DNA of 30,511 nucleotides from Verrucomicrobiota bacterium (GTDB lineage: Bacteria > Verrucomicrobiota > Verrucomicrobiia > Limisphaerales > JAEYXS01): contig JAEYXS010000028.1 in NCBI GenBank assembly GCA_023431185.1, positions 1 to 30,511 on the forward strand, read 5' to 3'. Below the pieces are notes generated by a model, which was not told where the DNA came from, made no database searches, and worked only from the letters and a program-made list of their open reading frames with translations. A program made the translations under genes and the position numbers. Of this stretch, positions 23,886 to 30,511 are shown piece by piece; the stretch's first letter is position 1; each line of letters opens with the position of its first letter.

Positions 23886-24671
23886 TCATTCAAAACCACC
23901 AGCCGCAGCACCGGCACTCGCCGACTTCTCGTTCATCCACGCATCATACTTTTCCTGGGAAAGCACGGTGAAATACCCCCGCATGAAGTAGTGCGAATTG
24001 CCGCACAACTGGGCGCAGGTGATCATGTAGCGTCCCTCCTTGTTAGGCACAAAATGCAGTGGAATGGATTGGCCGGGAATCGCATCCTGACAGATCCGCA
24101 ACGGGTGGATGGATAGCGAATGGATCACATCCATCGAGGTCAACTGGATGATGACCGGCTTGTTTACCGGGACATTGATGTCATTCAATGGCGGGGTCAC
24201 GTCATCCTTGCCAGCCGGATCAGCCGGGTCATAACCCATGGGGTTGTTTCCATCCAGCAGCTTGATGTCCTGCTTGCCGAACACCCCATCCTTGCCCGGA
24301 TAACGGGAATTCCAGGCAAACTGCTGCGCCGTGACACGGATCACCGTGGATTCACTTTCCTTTGGGAAATCATCCACCACTTTGGCCCAAAGCGGAATGG
24401 CGAAGCCCACCAGCAGCGCGACTTCCACCATCGCCACCACCACTTCCAGATAGCTGGAAGCATGAGATTTGACGCCGAGATGATCCGCTTTCGGGTTCCG
24501 TTTGGCTGAGAAACGGAACAGCGAATAAATGAAGTACGCGAACCATCCGACAAAGAGCACCCCCATCAGCAGGTGCACATAGATGATGAAATGGTCCACG
24601 TCCTTGCCGTGCTCTGAGGCGAGCACCGGCAGGAAGAGCATCTTTTTGATGAAAGCAACGAGTTCTGTCAT
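23886..24671 (-). CDS. coxB: Cytochrome c oxidase subunit II
   Basis: A 261-residue subunit that accepts electrons from cytochrome c through CuA. Two transmembrane helices (about 26-52 and 74-96) are followed by a periplasmic cupredoxin domain. CuA ligands are visible: His in DVIHSLSIHPL, then C219-A-Q-L-C223-G-N-S-H227-Y-F-M230. The usual Glu between the two Cys (CxELC) is Gln221. An insertion at about 122-155 (GKDGVFGKQDIKLLDGNNPM onwards) enlarges the cupredoxin domain. I see no fused cytochrome c domain, and the C-terminus is a short Gly/Ala tail. In this operon it lies downstream of subunits I, III and IV, rather than ahead of subunit I as is common elsewhere. Confidence 0.95.
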   Translation of the reverse strand: MTELVAFIKKMLFLPVLASEHGKDVDHFIIYVHLLMGVLFVGWFAYFIYSLFRFSAKRNPKADHLGVKSHASSYLEVVVAMVEVALLVGFAIPLWAKVVDDFPKESESTVIRVTAQQFAWNSRYPGKDGVFGKQDIKLLDGNNPMGYDPADPAGKDDVTPPLNDINVPVNKPVIIQLTSMDVIHSLSIHPLRICQDAIPGQSIPLHFVPNKEGRYMITCAQLCGNSHYFMRGYFTVLSQEKYDAWMNEKSASAGAAAGGFE

Positions 24672-24681
24672 GGGTTAAAAA

Positions 24682-24951
24682 TCAATTATTGGAAGATGTG
24701 GAGAGCGTGTCCGGCAGGTTTTGCTGCTCCAGACGTGCCGTACGCCGGACAATATAGATGAAAAATGCCGCCACGAAGGCCAGCACGGCCATGATGATGA
24801 GCAGCAGCGTCAGCACACCGGCGTCAGCCGCCTTGCCCATCTGCGAGTTCTTGTCACCAAAACAGACCGCACACGCGAGCAGTTCTTGCGGAACTATGCT
24901 CACGATAAGCGCGATCAGGGCCAAGGACAGGCGGTTGGTCAGGCGCATCAT
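24682..24951 (-). CDS. Small oxidase-cluster membrane protein with exported CxxC motif
   Basis: An 89-residue protein. An N-terminal hydrophobic segment (about 8-26) ends at L-L-A-C27, which could be cleaved by signal peptidase I or, as a lipobox, by signal peptidase II. It is followed by C27-A-V-C30-F-G-D-K-N-S-Q-M, then a transmembrane helix (about 45-68) and a basic cytoplasmic tail (RRTARLEQQ). The motif C-x-V-C-F-G recalls small proteins in oxidase clusters of other environmental phyla, but I know no assigned role. Position directly before coxB (10 bases) suggests help with CuA or subunit II maturation. ATG at 24951 or 24948. Confidence 0.75.
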   Translation of the reverse strand: MMRLTNRLSLALIALIVSIVPQELLACAVCFGDKNSQMGKAADAGVLTLLLIIMAVLAFVAAFFIYIVRRTARLEQQNLPDTLSTSSNN

Positions 24952-24952
24952 T

Positions 24953-25159
24953 TTACAAATAGCTGATGTGTTTCAGTTTCTTCAGGAAATAACGCCCGTA
25001 AACACCGAGCGTGATGGCTGACACCAATGAACCCAGCCCCAAGGCCAGATTCAGCTCGCCGCCCTCCTGAAAGTAGCGGTTCAACGCCCACACACCAACC
25101 CCGAGGGTCAGTAGTATGGAAGCCGAAACAAACACCACATGGAATGCTTTCAGTGACAT
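24953..25159 (-). CDS. Small two-helix membrane protein in oxidase cluster
   Basis: A 68-residue protein with two hydrophobic segments (about 6-27 and 37-56) and a basic C-terminus (RYFLKKLKHISYL). No known domain is recognised. It sits 4 bases after coxD and 1 base before orf89, so it is tightly embedded in the operon. That spacing and its clean coding frame support a real gene. It may be an extra small subunit or an assembly partner of the oxidase. Confidence 0.7.
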   Translation of the reverse strand: MSLKAFHVVFVSASILLTLGVGVWALNRYFQEGGELNLALGLGSLVSAITLGVYGRYFLKKLKHISYL

Positions 25160-25163
25160 AAGA

Positions 25164-25475
25164 TCATTTCACCAGTACCGGCACATCATAATATGCCATC
25201 ACGGTCAAAGCCATCAACCCCGCGAAAAAGACCACTGTGCAAAGCAAAATCGCATAGATCGTCTTCTTCTCCGAAAGAAGATGCATGAAAAAGCCGGCCA
25301 CCAGAAACGCCTTGACCGAGGCGATAAGGAGCGCCAACGCGATGTTGAAGGCATGGCCCAGATCGATATAGGCAGCCCCCACTGTCAAAACCGTACCGAT
25401 CAACAACGCGATAAAGATCACGATGTAGGTTTTAACATGCTTCTGGATGTCTTCTTTGGAATGTGCGTCACCCAT
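25164..25475 (-). CDS. coxD: Cytochrome c oxidase subunit IV-like protein
   Basis: A 103-residue membrane protein with three hydrophobic segments (about 16-37, 43-65 and 73-97), the layout of prokaryotic subunit IV (COX4_pro / CtaF type). Family-like features are KTYIVIFIALLIGTVLTV, IASVKAFLVAGFFMHL with the charged Lys and His in the second helix, and a late YAILLCTVVFFAGLMALTVM. It follows coxC by 19 bases. It is a structural or assembly subunit without cofactors. Confidence 0.88.
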   Translation of the reverse strand: MGDAHSKEDIQKHVKTYIVIFIALLIGTVLTVGAAYIDLGHAFNIALALLIASVKAFLVAGFFMHLLSEKKTIYAILLCTVVFFAGLMALTVMAYYDVPVLVK

Positions 25476-25494
25476 ATTTTAGTATATTTTCAGA

Positions 25495-26328
25495 TTACAG
25501 TAGATACAGGACCGGGAACAGGAAGATCCAGACCAGGTCAACGAAATGCCAGAACAGGCCGGACACTTCGATACGGTTGGTGAAACGTTCTGGATCCGTC
25601 TTCCACATTTTCGCACCGGGGCCCCACAGGTAGAACATCACCAGCGCTCCACCCATCACGTGCAAAGCGTGCAGGGCCGTCAGTGTGAAATAGATAGCGA
25701 AATATGTGCTGTGCGCCGGCACGAACGCCGACAACCGTTTGATATCATCCGTCTTGATCTCCAGCACTTCAGCACCATGCGCATCCGCCCCGCCATGTCC
25801 TTCCCCCCCGGAAGCAAGGGTGACTTTGGCATCGGGATGGATCTTGATGCTTTCGATGCTCTTTTCCGCGAGCTTCTTGTGCGTCATGAACCAAGGATTG
25901 CCCTCGATCCCCGGCACCTCGATATGACCACGGATGGACTTCTTCGTGCTGTCTTTGAACCACACTTCGTAATGGGTGAACTTGTCCTTGTATTCCACGG
26001 ACTTGATCGCCATGAACGCCAGTGCGCACAGGATGGTGATGCCCATGTAGATCTTGAAATGGTTGAACTTGCCCATCTTTAGGGAAGCCCAAGCCATCAC
26101 CACGGTGACCGAGGAGGAGATCAGCACGAACGTGTTGAATGTACCGATGGGAACATTCAGCAAGCCATGCGGCCAGGTGCCCTCCAATGCTCCCACACGC
26201 AGCAGGATATAGGAGGAGAAGAGCGCGCCGAAGAGCATCACTTCCGATGCCAAGAACAGCCAGATGCCGAGTTTGGCGTTATATAGGCCCGTATCCGGCC
26301 GGGGTTTCGTTGTGTATGGGACGTCCAT
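25495..26328 (-). CDS. coxC: Cytochrome c oxidase subunit III with extra hydrophilic insertion
   Basis: A 277-residue subunit with five transmembrane helices: about 20-43, 62-82, 92-111, 207-230 and 256-277. Family motifs are KLGIWLFLASEVMLFGALFS at the start, Glu in SVEY, YFTLTALHALHVMGG and GLFWHFVDLVWIFLFPVLYL. The first two helices of the seven-helix form are absent, as in quinol-oxidase and many bacterial subunits III. Between helices 3 and 4, residues about 117-203 are a hydrophilic insertion with a Gly/His-rich core (GGEGHGGADAHGAE) much longer than the usual loop. It follows coxA by 39 bases, with AAGG upstream of the ATG. Confidence 0.94.
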   Translation of the reverse strand: MDVPYTTKPRPDTGLYNAKLGIWLFLASEVMLFGALFSSYILLRVGALEGTWPHGLLNVPIGTFNTFVLISSSVTVVMAWASLKMGKFNHFKIYMGITILCALAFMAIKSVEYKDKFTHYEVWFKDSTKKSIRGHIEVPGIEGNPWFMTHKKLAEKSIESIKIHPDAKVTLASGGEGHGGADAHGAEVLEIKTDDIKRLSAFVPAHSTYFAIYFTLTALHALHVMGGALVMFYLWGPGAKMWKTDPERFTNRIEVSGLFWHFVDLVWIFLFPVLYLL

Positions 26329-26367
26329 GTTTTGCCTTAAAAATTTACGTTATGCGCTCGATCCCGG

Positions 26368-28182
26368 TCACTTGTGGTTGGGCTCGGTCTGCGGAGTGTA
26401 ATCTTCCTTAGCGCCCGGCAGGCTGTAATCATACGGTCCGCGATACACGACAACCTCCTTCGTGAAGTTACCATGTGGCGGTGGTGTAGGCGTCTGCCAT
26501 TCCAAGGTCGTCGCCTTCCAAGGATTGTCATCCACCTTCTTGCCCTTGAACATGCTGTAGAAGAAATTGATGATGAACGGCAACTGCGCCACGGCCAGCA
26601 GCATAGCCGCATGCGTGATGCCCTTGTTCAGGTTGATGATGAAACCGGTCAGACCGACCACCTCACCCGTGTCCGGGTCCAGCACGCCGGCATAGGTCGC
26701 GCCGCCGTCATACATGCGGCGATGCATACCCGCCATACCCTGCGCAAACATCGGTTGGAAAATCAGGTTCATGGCGATGAATGACACCCAGAAGTGAACC
26801 TTGCCCCAGAACTCGTTCATCATCCGCCCGGTAGCCTTGGGATACCAGTAATACACACCCGCAAAGAGCGCAAAGATCGTTCCCGGCGCCACGATGTAAT
26901 GGAAGTGTGCGATCACGTAGTAAGTGTCATGCAGATGCAGGTCCGCGAAACTGAAGCCCAGCGGCAGACCGGTCAGCCCACCCAGGCCGAACATCGGCAG
27001 GAAGGCCAGCGCGAAGAGCATCGGTGTGTTAAAGCGGATGGAACCACCCCACAACGTGATGAACAAGCAGGTCAAAATGATGACCGACGGGATCGAGATG
27101 ATCATCGTCGTCGTCTGGAAGAACGCACTGATCTTGGTGCCCATGCCCGTCAGATACATATGGTGCGCCCACACGATGAACGCGATGAACCCGATGGCCA
27201 GCACGGAATATACCAGCGAACGGTAACCCCACAGGCTCTTGCGGGTGTTGTTGGCGACAATCTCCGCGACGATACCGATGGCAGGTAGAATCAAGACATA
27301 AACCTCCGGGTGCGCCAGGAACCAGAACAGATGCTGCCAAAGCAGCGGACTGCCTCCCCCGCTGATATCCGCCAACTGGCCGCCAACCATCAGGCCGGTC
27401 GGCAGAAAGAAGCTCGTGCCAAACACTCGATCCATGAGCTGCATGATGCCGGCCGCTTCCAGCGGCGGGAACGCCAGCAACAGCAGGAACGCCGTCACAA
27501 ACTGCGCCCAGACAAAGAACGGCATCCGCATCCAGGTCATGCCCGGGGCCCGCAACTGGATGATGGTGGCGATGAAATTGACCGCGCCCAGCAAAGAGGA
27601 TGTGATCAACAGCACCATACCGATCAGCCAGTAGGTCTGACCATCGGTCGGGATGGTCGTCGCCAAGGGTGAATAAGACGTCCATCCTGCCTGGGCGGCA
27701 CCGCCCGGGATGAAGAAGCTGAAGAACATCACCACGCAACCCACGAAGAAGGACCAGTAACTGGCCATGTTGATGCGCGGGAAGGTCATATCGATCGCCC
27801 CAATCTGCAAAGGTACTACGTAATTGCCGAAGCCGGCGAAAGCCAGCGGCACCACTGCCAAGAACACCATGATGGTGCCATGCATCGCACCGAAGACGTT
27901 ATACAGGTCAGGTGACATGATGCCGCCCTTGGCCGTGTCGCCCAAGATGGCTTCCAACAATTTGCCGACCACTGGTATGGGCTGGCCGGGATAGGCGATC
28001 TGCCAGCGCATGGCGAGCATGAGACAGAAGCCAAAGAAAAGGAACGCCAATGAGGTCACGGCATACTGGATGCCGATGATCTTATGGTCGGTCGAAAACA
28101 CATAAGTGCGCCAGAACCCCAAATCCTCGTGATGGTGCTCGTGCGACGTCTCGTGCGGTGCGGTTTGCGTTGTGTGCTGCAT
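26368..28182 (-). CDS. coxA: Cytochrome c oxidase subunit I
   Basis: A 604-residue heme-copper subunit with about twelve helices. Active-site motifs are intact: CuB ligand H291 and cross-linked Y295 in AHPEVYVLIL with E293, the CuB pair in WAHHMYLTG, and the heme ligands in HDTYYVIAHFHYIV. The D-channel residues are kept: GNYVVPLQIGAID with D131, and Asn in FPRIN. The K-channel helix, normally PTGIKVF, reads PSVIILT, so the Lys position is I369. The ligand set fits an A-type, heme-a oxidase pumping protons while reducing O2. The N-terminus is His-rich (residues 2-20). The C-terminal 60 residues form a hydrophilic tail rich in Pro. A putative promoter lies upstream. Confidence 0.97.
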   Translation of the reverse strand: MQHTTQTAPHETSHEHHHEDLGFWRTYVFSTDHKIIGIQYAVTSLAFLFFGFCLMLAMRWQIAYPGQPIPVVGKLLEAILGDTAKGGIMSPDLYNVFGAMHGTIMVFLAVVPLAFAGFGNYVVPLQIGAIDMTFPRINMASYWSFFVGCVVMFFSFFIPGGAAQAGWTSYSPLATTIPTDGQTYWLIGMVLLITSSLLGAVNFIATIIQLRAPGMTWMRMPFFVWAQFVTAFLLLLAFPPLEAAGIMQLMDRVFGTSFFLPTGLMVGGQLADISGGGSPLLWQHLFWFLAHPEVYVLILPAIGIVAEIVANNTRKSLWGYRSLVYSVLAIGFIAFIVWAHHMYLTGMGTKISAFFQTTTMIISIPSVIILTCLFITLWGGSIRFNTPMLFALAFLPMFGLGGLTGLPLGFSFADLHLHDTYYVIAHFHYIVAPGTIFALFAGVYYWYPKATGRMMNEFWGKVHFWVSFIAMNLIFQPMFAQGMAGMHRRMYDGGATYAGVLDPDTGEVVGLTGFIINLNKGITHAAMLLAVAQLPFIINFFYSMFKGKKVDDNPWKATTLEWQTPTPPPHGNFTKEVVVYRGPYDYSLPGAKEDYTPQTEPNHK

Positions 28183-28214
28183 GTTTCAGTTTCGCTTAAT
28201 TTCGTGCTGCTGCC

Positions 28215-28234
28215 AGCTTCGTCATTGCGAAGCT
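28215..28234. promoter_or_regulatory. Hairpin in coxA leader
   Basis: AGCTTCG (28215-28221) and CGAAGCT (28228-28234) form a 7-bp stem with a 6-base loop. With the promoter proposed just upstream, it would lie at the very 5' end of the coxA transcript, where such stems often stabilise mRNA. No T-run follows on the minus strand. Confidence 0.35.
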
Positions 28235-28237
28235 TCT

Positions 28238-28267
28238 TTCATAACTTCGTGAAATTCAACGTGTCAA
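28238..28267 (-). promoter_or_regulatory. Candidate sigma70-type promoter for the coxA operon
   Basis: On the minus strand, TTGACA (28262-28267, perfect -35) is followed after 18 bases by TATGAA (28238-28243, 4 of 6 to TATAAT). This is the only good -35 match I noticed in an intergenic region. It sits in the 110-base gap between ctaB and coxA, suggesting the subunit genes are transcribed separately from ctaAB. Confidence 0.45.
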
Positions 28268-28292
28268 CAGCGTACTGGAGATTTCAGAGCGC

Positions 28293-29198
28293 CTAATGGC
28301 CAGCTTTATCGAAAACCATCAATCCTAAGAGTAGCGGCAGGTAAATGATGGAATACAAAAACAACTTCCGGGCATTTGTCACGGTAAGTTCCCGGGCGAA
28401 GCGGACGGCAAAATATAAGAAAACCAGACTTAGAACCAATGCACCAAAAAAATAGACGTGCCCCGTCAGTTTGAATAGGAAAGGACAGAGGCTGACCGGC
28501 AGGAGTCCCAAGGTATGGCTGATGGCCGAGCGTGCGGTACGTTCACCGGTGGCATCTACCACGGGCAGCATGCGAAATCCCGCTTTGGCATAATCCTCGC
28601 GAAATAACCACGCGATAGCCAGGAAGTGCGGCAATTGCCAGAAAAACAGGATGGCGAACAGCGTCCAGCCTTCTATGCTGACCGAGTTACGGGCAGCGGT
28701 CCACCCCATCAAGGGGGGTAATGCACCAGGAACCGCCCCTACAATTGTATTAAATGGCGTAATACGCTTTAGCGGTGTGTAGATAAACAGATAGCTGATC
28801 AACGTTGCAGCTCCCAGAACACTCGTCAGCAAGTTGACCTTAAGCGCGAGATAAATCAGGCCCAGTGCCGAAATGCCGGCACCCAACAACAATACGCTGT
28901 CAGGCTGTAACTGGCCGGCTGGGATGGGACGCGATTCGGTGCGCTGCATCCGGGCATCCAGAGGATGCTCCAATAATTGGTTCAAAGCAGCCGCCCCGGA
29001 GGCAAGCAAGGCCGTTCCCAAAATGCAATGAAACAGCAACCAGGCATTCATGGACCCTTGTGAGCCCATGTAGAAGCCCGCCAGCGTGGTGAGCACCACC
29101 AGCGTAGTGAGCCGCGCCTTGAAGAGGTCGGACAGCACTATCGCCATGCTCCGGCTGCTCATCGTGCTTTCCTGAAATTCTTGCACCGTTGCCTTCAT
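28293..29198 (-). CDS. ctaB: Protoheme IX farnesyltransferase (heme O synthase)
   Basis: A 301-residue UbiA-superfamily membrane enzyme that adds a farnesyl group to heme b to give heme o. About eight hydrophobic segments are visible. The prenyl-diphosphate-binding motif is N73-x-x-x-E77-x-x-x-D81-x-x-M-x-R-T (NQLLEHPLDARMQRTESRP); the first acidic residue is Glu rather than the usual Asp. FWQLPHFLAIAWLFREDYAK is the second signature, followed by GFRMLPVVD. ATG at 29198 is chosen; a TTG three codons upstream would nearly touch the ctaA stop. It follows ctaA by 9 bases, so heme o and heme a synthesis are co-transcribed. Confidence 0.94.
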   Translation of the reverse strand: MKATVQEFQESTMSSRSMAIVLSDLFKARLTTLVVLTTLAGFYMGSQGSMNAWLLFHCILGTALLASGAAALNQLLEHPLDARMQRTESRPIPAGQLQPDSVLLLGAGISALGLIYLALKVNLLTSVLGAATLISYLFIYTPLKRITPFNTIVGAVPGALPPLMGWTAARNSVSIEGWTLFAILFFWQLPHFLAIAWLFREDYAKAGFRMLPVVDATGERTARSAISHTLGLLPVSLCPFLFKLTGHVYFFGALVLSLVFLYFAVRFARELTVTNARKLFLYSIIYLPLLLGLMVFDKAGH

Positions 29199-29207
29199 CA
29201 ATATCAA

Positions 29208-30458
29208 TTATCTGCCCGCCATGATCGTCTCGACTGTGACCCCGCCGGCTGTCACCTGTGACTTGGAGTTCACCGAGATGGCGACATTGCCTGAAACCAT
29301 TCGGCAACGGAAGCCACAAAGTGTCATAAGTGATCCAAAAATCAGCGTTACCGCTCCCAAAACCACATGGAGAGTGGCGACATCCGCCGCTTTGTTCGAC
29401 CAAATCGTGGCCGCCCCCAGCACAGCCTGGGTGCTGACCAGTAAAGCCCAAACCACGGAAGCTTTGGCGAATGGAGATTTAAGCCCCAGCGCGCGCGCAT
29501 AGACGACGGCTAAAACTACAATCCCGACCCACAAAGCCAGAGCGCCTGCTCGATGAAGCATGTGCAGATGCACATGGCCTGCGGTGATGGGATTGAAATC
29601 ACGAGAATCCATTCGGGTGGTGTGAGCATTGTATTCCGCCAAGGAGGCCTGATCTGTTTTCGGCCACAACTGACCGTGCGCTAAGGGGAAATCAGGAACT
29701 GCCAGTCCCGCATGTTGATGCCGCATCGATGCCCCCAACATCAACTGGACCACCACCGCCACGCAGGCAATGCCACTGGCGAGCAGCAAATTTCTGGACG
29801 GTACTGCACTATTGCCCCGAGGCTCCACCCACCACCGCGAGGTGAGCAGCGCTATCGTGCTCAGCAGCAACAAGAACAATTGCGCCAAGGTGGCGTGGAA
29901 AATCCCCACTTCATCCTTGTAAAGCGCCACCCGCAAACCACCAAGAATCCCTTGAAAAATCACGGCGAAGAAAGCCGTCAGGGCCAGCCAGTGCAAAGCC
30001 GCCTTCCGCTGAATAGACTTCACTATGGCAAAAATGAGCAACACGGGCATAACGAACGCCAGCACTTTGAAATGAAACGGTATCACACTGGCCCCGCCGG
30101 TCGTCTGCCCTGAACCCCGGTGGCCCAGCGCCATCACCAGCACCAAAATAGTGATCATGCCGGCCCATCGCATTTTGCCTGCAGTACTGCGCCACCAGAT
30201 CCAGCCAGTCATGATGCTGGTCAGCAGGCCGATGAAGGCGGCCAGCAACCGGTGGGTGTGCTCATAGAAAATTCCGCCCACCCACTGGGAGACAGGGAAC
30301 AGGAACATGTTGTAACCATACGTGGTCGGCCAGTCAGGCACAGCCATTCCCGCTTGATGACTGGTCACGAGTCCGCCCAAGCCGATGAGCCCAAGCGTCG
30401 CTACGGCCGTCAAAATGACGAACCAGTGCAACTTTTGGCTCTGCTTTAATGCGGGCAT
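29208..30458 (-). CDS. ctaA: Heme A synthase (COX15/CtaA family)
   Basis: A 416-residue membrane enzyme, about eight helices, that oxidises the C8 methyl of heme o to the formyl of heme a. The internal duplication of the family is visible: SHQAGMAVPDWPTTYG (about 33-48) in the first half, and RHQHAGLAVPDFPLAHG in the second, each followed by a His-bearing helix, YEHTHRLLAAFIG (H67, H69) and HLHMLHRAGAL. The Cys pair of the Bacillus-type first loop is absent. The C-terminus carries a hydrophilic extension of about 35 residues (from RCRMVSGNVAI to the end). AGGAA precedes the ATG at 30458. The upstream promoter lies beyond the window or in its last 53 bases. Confidence 0.94.
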   Translation of the reverse strand: MPALKQSQKLHWFVILTAVATLGLIGLGGLVTSHQAGMAVPDWPTTYGYNMFLFPVSQWVGGIFYEHTHRLLAAFIGLLTSIMTGWIWWRSTAGKMRWAGMITILVLVMALGHRGSGQTTGGASVIPFHFKVLAFVMPVLLIFAIVKSIQRKAALHWLALTAFFAVIFQGILGGLRVALYKDEVGIFHATLAQLFLLLLSTIALLTSRWWVEPRGNSAVPSRNLLLASGIACVAVVVQLMLGASMRHQHAGLAVPDFPLAHGQLWPKTDQASLAEYNAHTTRMDSRDFNPITAGHVHLHMLHRAGALALWVGIVVLAVVYARALGLKSPFAKASVVWALLVSTQAVLGAATIWSNKAADVATLHVVLGAVTLIFGSLMTLCGFRCRMVSGNVAISVNSKSQVTAGGVTVETIMAGR

Positions 30459-30511
30459 TAGCGTTCCTGTTGGGCGTCCATTAACACTTGTGCCGCTGGA
30501 CCCTGCAGTCC

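Overview
This 30.5 kb window looks like chromosomal DNA from a Verrucomicrobiota bacterium, probably near the Pedosphaera/Limisphaerales group. That placement is inference from gene content. It rests on a prepilin-type protein with FTLIELLVVIAIIAILAGM and a C-terminal H-X9-DG motif, a propeller-domain histidine kinase with a separate LuxR-type regulator, a secreted family I associate with PVC bacteria, GC-rich coding DNA and start codons that mostly lack a Shine-Dalgarno sequence. I see no phage, transposase, integrase or CRISPR array, so this reads as core and housekeeping DNA with lineage-specific genes among it.

Layout. 1-4513: an intergenic stretch, a membrane-anchored protein with a duplicated pseudopilin-type module, then a convergent 1170-residue hybrid histidine kinase (PAS/GAF/HisKA/HATPase/REC). 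4514-8346: a monothiol glutaredoxin-like gene with a clear terminator, and divergent from it glycerate kinase, a NupC-type nucleoside transporter and a TPR membrane protein. 8474-13981: a two-component pair (propeller histidine kinase and LuxR-type regulator), then a prepilin-like protein and a small putative lipoprotein. 14002-18757 (minus strand): a GYF-domain membrane protein, a degenerate receiver protein, HemQ, a cold-shock protein, HemW and an M42 aminopeptidase. 18872-20713 (minus): a secreted protein of unknown function and a Sel1-repeat protein. 20783-22659 (plus): tRNA-Arg(TCT), a dihydropteroate-synthase-like protein and a UVR-motif protein. 22684-30458 (minus): an aa3-type cytochrome c oxidase cluster running ctaA, ctaB, coxA, coxC, coxD, orf68, orf89, coxB, sco, DUF420.

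How the genes connect. HemW (heme trafficking), HemQ (coproheme decarboxylase, last step of the coproporphyrin-dependent heme route), CtaB and CtaA (heme b to heme o to heme a) and the oxidase subunits form a heme-to-oxidase theme. Sco and the DUF420 protein are likely assembly factors. The oxidase is not textbook. Subunit I keeps the D-channel residues but has Ile where the K-channel Lys normally sits. Subunit III carries a hydrophilic insertion of about 87 residues. Subunit II lies downstream of subunits I, III and IV, separated from them by two small membrane proteins, one with an exported CxxC motif. These are the observations I rank highest, followed by the DHPS-like protein that lacks key substrate-binding motifs and the duplicated pseudopilin module. 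I did not find an obviously new multi-gene defence or mobile system.
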